From positions 1 through 56,597 of the forward strand of contig NZ_QMEV01000033.1 in the NCBI RefSeq assembly GCF_003284935.1: a stretch of DNA of 56,597 nucleotides. The letters run 5' to 3'. Shown in pieces: positions 47,250-56,597 of the stretch (the stretch's first letter is position 1; every line of letters begins with the position of its first letter). Origin of the DNA: Mycobacterium colombiense (GTDB lineage Bacteria > Actinomycetota > Actinomycetes > Mycobacteriales > Mycobacteriaceae). Below the pieces are notes generated by a model, which did not search any database, was not told the origin of the DNA, and worked only from the letters and a program-made list of their open reading frames with translations. The translations under genes were made by a program, and so were the position numbers.

Positions 47250-50234
47250 GTGGATCTCAATTTTTCGATGGTCACACGACCGGTCGAGCGGCTGATCGCA
47301 ACCGCGCAGAACGGGCTGGAGGTCTTGCGACTGGGGGGCTTGGAAACCGGTAGTGTGCCGTCGCCGTCGCAGATCGTCGAGAGCGTGCCGATGTACAAGC
47401 TGCGGCGGTACTTCCCGCCGGACAGCCGGCGCGGCCAGTCGCCCGCCGGGCCGCCGGTGCTGATGGTGCACCCGATGATGATGTCGGCGGACATGTGGGA
47501 CGTCACGCGCGAGGAAGGCGCGGTCGGCATCCTGCACGCCCAGGGCATCGACCCCTGGGTCATCGACTTCGGTGAGCCCGACAAGGTCGAAGGCGGCATG
47601 CGGCGCACCCTGGCCGACCACATCGTCGCGCTGGGCCAAGCCATCGACACCGTCAAGGATGTGACCGGCAGCGACGTGCACCTGGTCGGCTACTCCCAGG
47701 GCGGCATGTGGTGCTACCAGGTCGCCGCCTACCGGCGGTCGAAGGCCCTCGCCAGCATCGTCACCTTCGGATCGCCGGTGGACACGCTCGCCGCGTTGCC
47801 CATGGGCATCCCGGCGAATTTCGCCGCGCCCGCCGCCAATTTCATGGCCGACCACGTCTTCAGCCGGCTGGCGATCCCGAGCTGGATGGCGCGCACCGGC
47901 TTCCAGATGCTCGACCCGCTCAAGACCGCGAAGGCGCGGGTGGACTTCGTGCGCCAGCTGCACGACCGCGAGGCGCTACTGCCGCGCGAGCAGCAGCGCC
48001 GATTCCTCGAGCGCGAAGGCTGGATCGCGTGGTCGGGCCCGGCGATCTCGGAGCTGCTCAAACAGTTCATCGCCCACAACCGGATGATGACCGGCGGCTT
48101 CGCCGTCAACGGTCAGATGGTGACGCTCACCGACATCACGTGTCCCGTGCTGGCCTTCGTCGGCGAGGTCGACGACATCGGCCAGCCCGCCTCGGTGCGT
48201 GGGATCCGGCGGGCGGCCCCGAACGCCGAAGTCTACGAATACACCATTCGCACAGGACATTTCGGCTTGGTCGTGGGATCCAAAGCGGCGCAACAGAGTT
48301 GGCCGACGGTCGCCGAATGGGTGAAGTGGTTGTCCACCGGCGGCGACAAACCCAGCAGCATCGACCTGATGGCCGACCAGCCCGCGGAGCACACCGACAG
48401 CGGGGTGGCGATCAGCTCCCGGATCGCGCACGGCCTCGGGGAGGCCTCCGAGGCGGCGCTGGGCATCGCGCGCGGCGCGGCCAACACCGTCGTCGCCGCC
48501 AACAAGTCCGTGCGCACGCTGGCCGTCGAGACGGCCCGGACCCTGCCGCGCCTGGTCCGGTTGGGCCAGATCAACGACCACACCCGAATTTCGTTGGGCC
48601 GCATCATTGAAGAACAGGCCCATGATGCCCCGCAGGGCGAATTCCTCCTGTTCGACGGCCGCGTGCACACCTACGAGGCGGTGAACCGGCGCGTCAACAA
48701 TGTCGTTCGCGGCCTGATCGACGTCGGGGTGCGCCAGGGTGACCGGGTCGGGGTGTTGATGGAGACCCGGCCCAGCGCGCTGGTGGCCATCGCCGCGTTG
48801 TCGCGGCTCGGCGCCATCGCGGTGGTGATGCGTCCCGACGCCGACCTGGCCGCCTCGGTGCGGCTTGGGGGAGTGACCGAGCTGCTGACCGACCCCACCA
48901 ACCTCGACGCGGTGCTGCGTTCCGACCGCCAAGGGTTGCGCCAGGTGCTGGTGCTCGGTGGCGGCGAGTCGCGGGACCTGCACCTGCCCGAGGACTCCGA
49001 CGTCATCGACATGGAACAGATCGACCCGGACGCCGTCGACCTGCCGGGCTGGTATCGCCCGAACCCGGGACTGGCCCGCGATCTGGCGTTCATCGCGTTC
49101 ACCGCGGCCGGCGGCGAGCTGGTGGCCAGGCAGATCACCAACTACCGCTGGGCGGTGTCGGCCTTCGGTACCGCCTCGACGGCCGCCCTGGACCGCCGCG
49201 ACACCGTCTACTGCCTGACGCCGCTGCACCACGAGTCGGCGCTGCTGGTCAGCCTGGGCGGCGCGGTGGTCGGCGGCACCCGCATCGCGCTGTCGCGCGG
49301 GCTGGACCGGACCCGATTCGTCCAGGAGGTGCGCCAGTACGGCGTCACGGTGGTGTCCTACACCTGGGCCATGCTCCGCGAGATCGTCGACGACCCGGCG
49401 TTCGTGCTGCAGGGCAATCACCCGGTGCGGCTGTTCATCGGTTCGGGCATGCCCACCGGACTGTGGGGGCGCGTCGTGGAGGCGTTCGCGCCGGCCCACG
49501 TCGTCGAGTTCTTCGCCACCACGGACGGGCAGGCGGTGCTGGCCAACGTGTCCGGCGCCAAGGTCGGCAGCAAGGGCCGGCCGCTGCCGGGCGCCGGGCG
49601 CATCGAGCTGGGCGCCTACGACGCCGAGCACGACCTGATCCTGGAGAACGAACGCGGTTTCGTGCAGATCGCCGCGCCCAAGGAGGTCGGGGTCCTGCTC
49701 GCGGCCTCCAACGGCCCGATCGATCCGAGCGCCTCGGTCAAGCGCGGCGTCTTCGCCGCCGGCGACACGTGGATATCGACCGAGTACCTGTTCTATCGCG
49801 ACGACGACGGCGACTACTGGCTGGCGGGCCGGCGCGGCTCGGTCGTGCGCACCGCGCGCGGCCTGGTCTATGCCGAGCCGGTCACCGACGCGCTGGGGTG
49901 CATCAACGGTGTCGACCTCGCGGTCACCTATAACCTGCCGGTGGGCGACCACGAGGTGGCGGCCTCGGCGCTGACGCTGTTGCCGGGCGCCTCGATCACC
50001 GCGGCCGACCTGACCGAGGCCTTCGCCAACCTGCCCATCGGCCTGGGACCCGACCTCGTGTGCGTGGTGTCGGAGATGAACCTGAGCGCGACGTTCCGGC
50101 CGACCGTCAGCGCCCTGCGGGCCGCCGGGATCCCGAAGGCCGGGCGCCACGTCTGGTATTTCGATGCCGAGACCGACCAGTACCGCCGCCTGACTCCCGG
50201 TGTTCGTGCCGAGCTGATTGGGGCGCAGTCGTGA
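47250..50234 (+). CDS. Fused alpha/beta-hydrolase and acyl-CoA-synthetase-like protein (Rv1683-like)
   Basis: 994 residues from GTG 47250, preceded by GGGAG; the frame is open upstream but this start gives the N-terminus of M. tuberculosis Rv1683 (DLNFSMVTRPVERL). The first half (about 60-380) is an alpha/beta hydrolase of the polyhydroxyalkanoate-synthase/lipase type with nucleophile elbow GYSQGG (Ser149). The second half (about 450-990) has the fold pattern of AMP-forming acyl-CoA synthetases. Rv1683 has been linked to triacylglycerol turnover. The adenylation P-loop is degenerate (FTAAGGELVARQ near 617-628 instead of TSGxTGxPK), so ligase activity is doubtful. Overlaps the next gene by GTGA. 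Confidence 0.9.
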   Translation: MDLNFSMVTRPVERLIATAQNGLEVLRLGGLETGSVPSPSQIVESVPMYKLRRYFPPDSRRGQSPAGPPVLMVHPMMMSADMWDVTREEGAVGILHAQGIDPWVIDFGEPDKVEGGMRRTLADHIVALGQAIDTVKDVTGSDVHLVGYSQGGMWCYQVAAYRRSKALASIVTFGSPVDTLAALPMGIPANFAAPAANFMADHVFSRLAIPSWMARTGFQMLDPLKTAKARVDFVRQLHDREALLPREQQRRFLEREGWIAWSGPAISELLKQFIAHNRMMTGGFAVNGQMVTLTDITCPVLAFVGEVDDIGQPASVRGIRRAAPNAEVYEYTIRTGHFGLVVGSKAAQQSWPTVAEWVKWLSTGGDKPSSIDLMADQPAEHTDSGVAISSRIAHGLGEASEAALGIARGAANTVVAANKSVRTLAVETARTLPRLVRLGQINDHTRISLGRIIEEQAHDAPQGEFLLFDGRVHTYEAVNRRVNNVVRGLIDVGVRQGDRVGVLMETRPSALVAIAALSRLGAIAVVMRPDADLAASVRLGGVTELLTDPTNLDAVLRSDRQGLRQVLVLGGGESRDLHLPEDSDVIDMEQIDPDAVDLPGWYRPNPGLARDLAFIAFTAAGGELVARQITNYRWAVSAFGTASTAALDRRDTVYCLTPLHHESALLVSLGGAVVGGTRIALSRGLDRTRFVQEVRQYGVTVVSYTWAMLREIVDDPAFVLQGNHPVRLFIGSGMPTGLWGRVVEAFAPAHVVEFFATTDGQAVLANVSGAKVGSKGRPLPGAGRIELGAYDAEHDLILENERGFVQIAAPKEVGVLLAASNGPIDPSASVKRGVFAAGDTWISTEYLFYRDDDGDYWLAGRRGSVVRTARGLVYAEPVTDALGCINGVDLAVTYNLPVGDHEVAASALTLLPGASITAADLTEAFANLPIGLGPDLVCVVSEMNLSATFRPTVSALRAAGIPKAGRHVWYFDAETDQYRRLTPGVRAELIGAQS

Positions 50235-50446
50235 TCGACGACGCCCTGCTGAACATCCTGGTATGCCCCCAGGACCGGGGCCCGCTGGTGCTCGTGGGGT
50301 CCGAACTGCTCTACAACCCCAGGCTGCGGCGGGCCTACCGCATCGAGGACGGCATCCCGGTGTTGCTGATCGACGAGGCCCGCGACGTCGGCGACGACGA
50401 GCACGCTCGCCTCATGGCACAAGGCCGTCCGGCAGATCCCCGGTGA
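50231..50446 (+). CDS. Trm112-like/UPF0434 small protein (Rv1684-like)
   Basis: 71 residues from GTG 50231, overlapping the preceding stop. The LVCPQDRGPL and YNPRLRRAYRIEDGIPVLL segments are typical of Trm112/YcaR-type small proteins, which in other organisms act as partners of methyltransferases. Only one Cys of the usual zinc-ribbon set is present. Its 3' end overlaps the tail of the convergent TetR gene by 35 nt. The partner is unknown. Confidence 0.8.
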   Translation: MIDDALLNILVCPQDRGPLVLVGSELLYNPRLRRAYRIEDGIPVLLIDEARDVGDDEHARLMAQGRPADPR

Positions 50447-51035
50447 GGTAGCGCTGCAGATTCGGCGCGATGGTCCGGGCGACCTGCTCGGGCGGCAGCG
50501 ACGCGAACGGCTCCAATTGCAGGATGTAGCGCGCCATCACGACGCCCACCAGCTGTGAGGCCACGAATTGGATGCGGATGGTTCCGCTGCCCAGGGGATT
50601 GTCGACGCGGGTGCCGACTTCGACGGCGATCACGTCCTCGATGAACGTGCGAAACAGGTTGGTTTCCGACCCGGCGAGCATCGACCGCAGCGTGGCGATG
50701 AACGCCGCACCGATCTCGGAGTCCCACAGCGGCAACAACATCGACGGCAGCCGGTAGCCCAGCTCGTCGACGGGGACCTCGCGCAACGGACCGATGACCT
50801 CCATCGGGTCGATCGGGATGTGCACGGCCGCGGCGAACAGCTGCTCCTTGGTGCCGAAGTAGTGGTGCACCAGCGCCGAGTCCACCCCCGCCGCCGCGGC
50901 CACCGCGCGTATGGAGGTGTTACGAATTCCCTTGCTGGCGAACAGCTCCCGCGCGCTAGCCAGGATGCGATCACGGCTGTCGGAGACCCCGGCCGGCCGC
51001 CCCCGACGCCGGCGCCCAGCGCTGGTGGCCGTCAC
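50412..51035 (-). CDS. TetR-family transcriptional regulator (Rv1685c-like)
   Basis: 207 residues. The N-terminal helix-turn-helix is at about 24-66 (RILASARELFASKGIRNTSI followed by VDSALVHHYFGTKEQLF), preceded by a basic arm (GRRRRGRP). The C-terminal helical part is the ligand-binding domain. It lies 40 bp downstream of the ABC permease gene on the same strand, and the tandem inverted repeat at 52569-52600 in front of the ATPase gene is its likely operator, so the unit may be self-regulated by an exported substrate. Confidence 0.88.
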   Translation of the reverse strand: MTATSAGRRRRGRPAGVSDSRDRILASARELFASKGIRNTSIRAVAAAAGVDSALVHHYFGTKEQLFAAAVHIPIDPMEVIGPLREVPVDELGYRLPSMLLPLWDSEIGAAFIATLRSMLAGSETNLFRTFIEDVIAVEVGTRVDNPLGSGTIRIQFVASQLVGVVMARYILQLEPFASLPPEQVARTIAPNLQRYLTGDLPDGLVP

Positions 51036-51075
51036 CAGGACAGACCCGCCATTCGCCCTCCATGACGACGCGCCA

Positions 51076-51894
51076 CTAGGGCGTCCGTCGCCGCAGCGTG
51101 GCCGCGGCCAGGCACAGCGCCGCCAGGGCGAAGCCCAGCACCACGACGATGTCGCGCACCGCGATGAACGTCAGGTCCGGGTGCGCACCCACCTGCTGCA
51201 AGGCCTCCAGCGCGTAGCTGGCCGGCAGCACATTGCTGATCCATTGCAGCCAGTGTGGCATCAAAGCGCGCGGCACGATGATGCCGGCCAGCAACAGCTG
51301 CGGCACCATCACCAGGGGAATGAACTGCACCGCCTGAAACTCGGTGCGGGCGAACGCACTACAGAGCAGGCCCAGGCCGACGCCCAGCACCGCGTTGACG
51401 ATCGCGATGACGAACACCCACGCCGGGCTGCCCGCGGTGTCGAAACCCAGCAGCCAGAACGACACGATGCACGCCAGAATCGCTTGCGCCGCAGCGGCGA
51501 TGGAGAAGGCGGTGCCGTAGGCGATGAGCAGATCCAGGCGCCGCAGCGGCGTGGTCAGAATGCGCTCCAGCGTCCCGGACGCCCGTTCGCGCTGCATGGT
51601 GATCGCCGTGATGATGAACATCACGAACAAGGGGAACAGGCCCAGCAGGATCAGGCAGGCGTTGTTGAACGGGGTCGGCCCGCCCGGGCGGTGCGGGGCG
51701 TTCTGAAACATGAAGTACATCAGGCTGATCACCAGGACCGGCACCAAGAGGATCATCGCGACGCTGCGGTGATCGGCGGCCAGCTGCCGCAGGATTCGCG
51801 CGGTGGTCGCGGTGTAGCCGCGCAGGGTCAGCCCGCTTCGCGCATGGTGCTGCGCTTGATGATGGACAGAAACGCGTCCTCCAGTGACGTGCAT
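51076..51894 (-). CDS. ABC-2 type exporter permease (Rv1686c-like)
   Basis: 272 residues from ATG 51894, with six hydrophobic segments and the ABC-2 pattern ERASGTLERILTTPLRR after the second. The first about 20 residues are unlike the family, and the ATG lies 67 nt inside the ATPase gene. A CTG at 51831 that overlaps the ATPase stop (CTGA) would give 251 residues and the expected N-terminus, so the true start is uncertain. It forms an exporter with the ATPase encoded just upstream. Confidence 0.85.
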   Translation of the reverse strand: MHVTGGRVSVHHQAQHHARSGLTLRGYTATTARILRQLAADHRSVAMILLVPVLVISLMYFMFQNAPHRPGGPTPFNNACLILLGLFPLFVMFIITAITMQRERASGTLERILTTPLRRLDLLIAYGTAFSIAAAAQAILACIVSFWLLGFDTAGSPAWVFVIAIVNAVLGVGLGLLCSAFARTEFQAVQFIPLVMVPQLLLAGIIVPRALMPHWLQWISNVLPASYALEALQQVGAHPDLTFIAVRDIVVVLGFALAALCLAAATLRRRTP

Positions 51895-52592
51895 CCGGTG
51901 CCCTCTCGCAGTTGGGTTGGGGTGGTGTGGGCGACCAGCCGGCCGTCACGCATGAGCAGCAGGTCGCCGCAGTGGTCGGCCTCGTCCATCACGTGGCTGG
52001 AGACCAGCAGGGTGGTCCCGGCGCGGGCCAGGTCGGTGAACTGCTCCCAGAGGTCGGCGCGCAGCACCGGGTCCAGCCCGACCGTGGGCTCGTCGAGCAC
52101 CAGCAGGTCGGGCTGGCAGACCAGCGCGCAGGCCAGTGACACCCGGGTGCGCTGACCGCCGGACAGGTTGCCGCACAAGGCGGTTCGGTGATCGGTCAGC
52201 CCCACGCGGTCGATGGCGGCGTCGGCGGCCTGGCCGTCGAACCCGTACAGCGCGGCGAAATAGCGCACGTTGTCCACGACCCGCAGGTCGTGGTAGATCG
52301 TCGGGTCTTGCGGCAGGTAGCCCACCCGGTGGCGCAGTTCGGCGCTGCCGGCGGCCTTGCCGAGCACGGTGACGGTGCCCTTGGTGAGGATCTGGGTGCC
52401 GACGATGCAGCGGATCAGTGTGGTCTTGCCGCAGCCCGACGGTCCGAGCAGCCCGGTGATGCTGCCCTTGGCGATCTGCACGGAGAAGTCGTGCAGGGCC
52501 GGGCGTTTGCCGCGCACGACGCGCAGGTGATCGATGCGCACCGCCGGCTCCGCGGGCCCGGCAATTAATTCATCACAGGATGAACTCATCAT
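51828..52592 (-). CDS. ABC transporter ATP-binding protein (Rv1687c-like)
   Basis: 254 residues. Walker A GPSGCGKT (50-57), signature LSGGQ (143-147) and Walker B LLVLDEP (163-169) are intact, followed by the switch His in SSHVMDEADHC. It powers the ABC-2 permease encoded next. ATG 52592 gives close to the length of Rv1687c; a GTG at 52655 would add 21 residues but read through the operator-like repeats. Lipid or drug export is typical of such TetR-linked units; the substrate is unknown. Confidence 0.88.
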   Translation of the reverse strand: MMSSSCDELIAGPAEPAVRIDHLRVVRGKRPALHDFSVQIAKGSITGLLGPSGCGKTTLIRCIVGTQILTKGTVTVLGKAAGSAELRHRVGYLPQDPTIYHDLRVVDNVRYFAALYGFDGQAADAAIDRVGLTDHRTALCGNLSGGQRTRVSLACALVCQPDLLVLDEPTVGLDPVLRADLWEQFTDLARAGTTLLVSSHVMDEADHCGDLLLMRDGRLVAHTTPTQLREGTGCTSLEDAFLSIIKRSTMREAG

Positions 52593-52600
52593 GCGATGAA
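52569..52600 (-). promoter_or_regulatory. Tandem 16-bp inverted-repeat operator of the TetR-ABC unit
   Basis: Two abutting 16-bp palindromes: TTCATC-ACAG-GATGAA (52569-52584, perfect) and CTCATC-ATGC-GATGAA (52585-52600, one mismatch). They share the form NTCATC-N4-GATGAA and cover the start codon of the ATPase gene. A weaker copy, TCACC-ACGC-GATGA, lies at 52649-52662. The TetR protein encoded two genes downstream is the obvious ligand. Confidence 0.7.
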
Positions 52601-52725
52601 TAATCGTCCCGTCGCGCGGGGTTGTCAAGGTCGACTTGGGGCGGTCAATCACCACGCGATGACCGTCGACAGCGCGGGGGAACCGCCGCGCGTCGGAAGA
52701 GGGGGTGAGCGGTCCCGACCGCTCG

Positions 52726-54003
<1,278 letters not shown>

Positions 54004-54111
54004 CAGGTGGGCTCCTTCTCGCGGCCCTGGGGTCACGGGACACCGGGATACTGCCATGTTCGGCAGGCCGGTAGGTTCGTTGGGTTAAGAAAAGAGGATT
54101 CAGGATCTGAT

Positions 54112-54753
54112 GTGGTCGAGGCTCGAGGACGATTTCGCGAAGGCACGGCTGCCCAGCTGTTAGTCGACCCGGTCGAGGCCGCGCGCCGGTTACTGGGCGC
54201 CACCCTGACCGCGCGGGGCGTGAGCGGGATCGTCGTCGAGGTCGAGGCCTACGGGGGAGTTCCCGACGGCCCGTGGCCCGATGCGGCCGCCCACTCGTAC
54301 AAGGGGCTGCGGGCCCGCAACTTCGTGATGTTCGGGCCCCCCGGGCGGCTCTACACCTACCGCAGCCACGGGATCCACGTCTGCGCCAACGTCTCCTGCG
54401 GGCCCGACGGCACCGCCGCCGCGGTCCTGTTGCGCGCGGCCGCCATCGAGGACGGCACCGAGGTCGCGCGCGCCCGCCGCGGCGAACTGGTGCACACCGC
54501 GGCCCTGGCGCGCGGCCCGGGCAATCTGTGCGCGGCCATGGGAATCACCATGGAGGACAACGGTATTGACCTGTTCGCGCGCGACAGCCCGGTGACCCTG
54601 GAACTGCACGAACCGCTGACCGCGACGGCCGGCCCGCGGGTCGGCGTCAGCCAGGCCGCCGACCGGCCGTGGCGCTTGTGGCTGCCCGGCCGCCCCGAGG
54701 TCTCGGCGTACCGTCGCAGTCCCCGCGCGGCGGCGCCGGGCGCCAGCGACTAG
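54112..54753 (+). CDS. mpg: 3-methyladenine DNA glycosylase (AAG/MPG family)
   Basis: 213 residues. Excises alkylated purines such as 3-methyladenine to start base-excision repair. Family segments are [10 protein letters not shown] (containing the catalytic Glu), [14 protein letters not shown] and [14 protein letters not shown]. The start is uncertain: GTG 54112 fits the frame with AGGA upstream, but gives about ten residues more than M. tuberculosis Rv1688; an ATG at 54110 is out of frame and gives only 17 codons. Position next to tyrS matches Rv1688-Rv1689. Confidence 0.92.
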   Translation: MVEARGRFREGTAAQLLVDPVEAARRLLGATLTARGVSGIVVEVEAYGGVPDGPWPDAAAHSYKGLRARNFVMFGPPGRLYTYRSHGIHVCANVSCGPDGTAAAVLLRAAAIEDGTEVARARRGELVHTAALARGPGNLCAAMGITMEDNGIDLFARDSPVTLELHEPLTATAGPRVGVSQAADRPWRLWLPGRPEVSAYRRSPRAAAPGASD

Positions 54754-54785
54754 CCGAACCGATCGGGGGTGGAAGGATCGTGGAC

Positions 54786-56066
54786 ATGGGCGAGAAGATC
54801 ATCGACGAGCTGGGCTGGCGCGGCCTGATCGCGCAGTCCACCGATCTCGATGCGCTGGCCACCGAAGCGCAGCGCGGGCCGATGACGGTGTATGCCGGCT
54901 TCGACCCCACCGCGCCGAGTCTGCACGCCGGGCACTTGGTGCCCCTGCTGGCGCTGCGCCGCTTCCAGCGCGCCGGCCATCGCCCGATCGTGCTCGCCGG
55001 CGGGGCCACCGGCATGATCGGCGACCCGCGGGACATCGGCGAGCGCACCCTGAACGAGGCCGACACCGTCGCCGAATGGACCGAGCGGATCGGCGGACAG
55101 CTGCGACGCTTCGTCGACTTCTCGGATTCGCCGGACTCACCCACCGGCGCGATCGTCGTCAACAACCTGGACTGGACGCGCCCCCTGTCGGCGATCGAGT
55201 TCTTGCGCGACGTCGGCAAGCACTTCTCGGTCAACGTCATGCTGGACCGCGACACCGTCCGGCGGCGTCTCGAGGGCGACGGCATCTCCTACACCGAGTT
55301 CAGCTACATGCTGCTGCAGGCCAACGACTACGTCGAACTGCACCGGCGCTACGGCTGCACGCTGCAGATCGGCGGCTCGGACCAGTGGGGCAACATCATC
55401 GCCGGCGTCCGGCTGGTCCGCCAGCAGCTCGGCGCCTCGGTCCACGCGCTGACGGTGCCGCTGGTGACGGCCGCGGACGGCACCAAGTTCGGCAAATCCA
55501 CCGGCGGCGGCAGCCTGTGGCTGGACCCGGCGCTGACCACGCCGTACGCCTGGTACCAGTACTTCTTCAATACCGCCGACGCCGACGTCATCCGATACCT
55601 GCGCTGGTTCACCTTCCTGACCGCCGACGAGCTCGGCGAGCTGGAACAGGCGACCGCCGAGCGCCCCCAGCAGCGCGCCGCCCAGCGGCGGCTGGCGCGC
55701 GAACTGACCGTGCTGGTGCACGGCGAAACGGCCACCGAGGCCGTCGAGCACGCCAGCCGGGCGCTGTTCGGGCAGGGCGAACTGGACCGGCTGGACGAGC
55801 CCACGCTGGCGGCGGCGCTGCGCGAGACCTCGGTCGCCGAACTCAAACCCGGTGGCCCCGACGGGATCGTCGACCTGCTGGTCGCCACCGGCCTGTCCGA
55901 GAGCCGCAAGGCCGCCCGCCGCACGCTCGGCGAGGGCGGCGTCTCGGTCAACAACGTGCGCATCGACAGCGAGGAATGGGCGCCGCAACCATCGGACTTC
56001 CTGCACGGCAAATGGCTGGTGCTGCGCCGCGGCAAGCGCACGGTCGCCGGGGTCGAAAAGCTCTAA
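54786..56066 (+). CDS. tyrS: Tyrosine-tRNA ligase
   Basis: 426 residues. Class I synthetase that charges tRNA-Tyr. The HIGH-type motif is PSLHAGHLV and the KMSKS-type loop is KFGKS; the C-terminus has an S4 RNA-binding domain (about 360-425, [17 protein letters not shown]). ATG 54786 was chosen because GGAAGG (54771-54776) lies 9 nt upstream; GTG 54780 would be too close to it. It follows mpg by 32 bp and is probably co-transcribed. Confidence 0.96.
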   Translation: MGEKIIDELGWRGLIAQSTDLDALATEAQRGPMTVYAGFDPTAPSLHAGHLVPLLALRRFQRAGHRPIVLAGGATGMIGDPRDIGERTLNEADTVAEWTERIGGQLRRFVDFSDSPDSPTGAIVVNNLDWTRPLSAIEFLRDVGKHFSVNVMLDRDTVRRRLEGDGISYTEFSYMLLQANDYVELHRRYGCTLQIGGSDQWGNIIAGVRLVRQQLGASVHALTVPLVTAADGTKFGKSTGGGSLWLDPALTTPYAWYQYFFNTADADVIRYLRWFTFLTADELGELEQATAERPQQRAAQRRLARELTVLVHGETATEAVEHASRALFGQGELDRLDEPTLAAALRETSVAELKPGGPDGIVDLLVATGLSESRKAARRTLGEGGVSVNNVRIDSEEWAPQPSDFLHGKWLVLRRGKRTVAGVEKL

Positions 56067-56164
56067 CCGGGCCAGGCGCCGGCGGGCGCCGCGAAACGCG
56101 TGCGTGCACAGATCTTTACCTCACCGTGTCGTCGACGTGACCGTGGGCGACCACTGTTGTCACG

Positions 56165-56527
56165 GTGATTTTCGCGACGCGCGTGCGGTCCACCGTCCTG
56201 CCGACGCTGGGGGTGGTCACCGGCCTGGTGGGGCTCGCCGCGATCCTGTCGGCGCCGATCCGCGCGGACATGCTGGGCAACGCCTTCCTGTCGGCGCTGA
56301 CCAACGCCGGGATCGCCTACAGCCAGCCGACCAGCACCATGGCGATGGGGCAGTCGGTGTGCCCGATGCTGTTCGAGCCCGGCGGGTCGTTCGACGAGGT
56401 GACGTCCAAGATGGCCGAGGGCAACGGGATGTCGTACGAGATGGCGGGCCGGTTCACCATCGTCGCGATCGCGACCTACTGTCCGGCGGTGATCGCACCG
56501 CTGCTGGGTAACCGGCTGCAAAGTTAG
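56165..56527 (+). CDS. lprJ: DUF732 secreted protein (LprJ-like)
   Basis: 120 residues from GTG 56165. A signal peptide (about 1-34) is followed by a DUF732 domain with two Cys (GQSVCPML and ATYCPAV) that probably form a disulfide. The position after tyrS is that of lprJ (Rv1690), but no lipobox Cys is visible near the cleavage site, so this copy may be secreted rather than lipid-anchored. The start is uncertain because no clear ribosome binding site is seen. In M. tuberculosis LprJ has been linked to KdpD signalling; transfer of that role is an inference. Confidence 0.75.
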   Translation: MIFATRVRSTVLPTLGVVTGLVGLAAILSAPIRADMLGNAFLSALTNAGIAYSQPTSTMAMGQSVCPMLFEPGGSFDEVTSKMAEGNGMSYEMAGRFTIVAIATYCPAVIAPLLGNRLQS

Positions 56528-56555
56528 CCGTGGTGCTGCCCGTATTCTCGGCAGC

Positions 56556-56597
56556 GTGGTCGACGACAGGCAACGGCAGCGCGGTGAACGCCGCGGG
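56556..56597 (+). CDS. Start of a further gene (Rv1691-like position), truncated by window end
   Basis: From GTG 56556 the frame is open for 14 codons to the end of the window and encodes a charged, Arg-rich N-terminus (MVDDRQRQRGERRG). In M. tuberculosis Rv1691, a protein with a similarly charged N-terminus, follows lprJ. Too little is present to be sure. Confidence 0.35.
   Translation, partial: MVDDRQRQRGERRG

Overview
This is a high-GC actinobacterial chromosome segment whose gene order closely follows the Mycobacterium tuberculosis Rv1647-Rv1691 interval. PE_PGRS30 and cyp139A1 are missing and Rv1669-Rv1682 are replaced. With the 13E12-family gene and a mycobacterial-type SOS box, this points to a non-tuberculous Mycobacterium, probably slow-growing and possibly close to the M. 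avium complex; the species is an inference.

Layout. 1-5193: the 3' part of a class III adenylate cyclase, a membrane protein with a rhomboid-like pattern, and pheS-pheT. 5194-13698: an ARG box and the arginine operon argC-J-B-D-F-R-G-H, mostly joined by 4-8 nt overlaps. 13699-32017: a polyketide locus in which three type I PKS genes (pks7-, pks8/17- and pks9-like) are bracketed by two type III (chalcone-synthase-like) PKS genes. 32055-42801: a minus-strand block with an ABC-F ATPase, a PAS-ANTAR regulator, and a catabolic-looking operon (enolase-superfamily enzyme, SDR, GH15 glycosidase, GMC oxidoreductase with a gluconate-dehydrogenase-subunit-3-like partner, small membrane protein), then a second SDR. 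42884-47178: a 13E12 (DUF222/HNH) gene with a perfect SOS box at its start, split by a 2.8 kb insertion that holds small unknown genes and an HK97-type capsid gene fragment; its layout recalls phiRv1, which integrates in REP13E12 repeats of M. tuberculosis. 47250-56597: a lipase/acyl-CoA-synthetase fusion, a Trm112-like small protein, a TetR-ABC exporter unit with a tandem operator, an ammonium transporter whose first twin-His position is Glu, mpg, tyrS, a DUF732 secreted protein and the first codons of a further gene.

The most interesting system is the PKS locus. The last type I gene encodes a KSQ-AT-ACP protein with the ketosynthase Cys replaced by Gln, the classical decarboxylating loading module, although it lies downstream of the two extender modules. 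Terminal docking sequences suggest the order Pks9 (load, malonyl) -> Pks7 (methylmalonyl, fully reducing) -> Pks8/17 (malonyl, fully reducing). No thioesterase is present. The end of Pks8/17 resembles the end of Pks7, so Pks8/17 may also dock onto itself and iterate. The predicted product is a saturated acyl chain with one methyl branch, possibly handed to the flanking type III PKSs. This is inferred from motifs and has not been tested.
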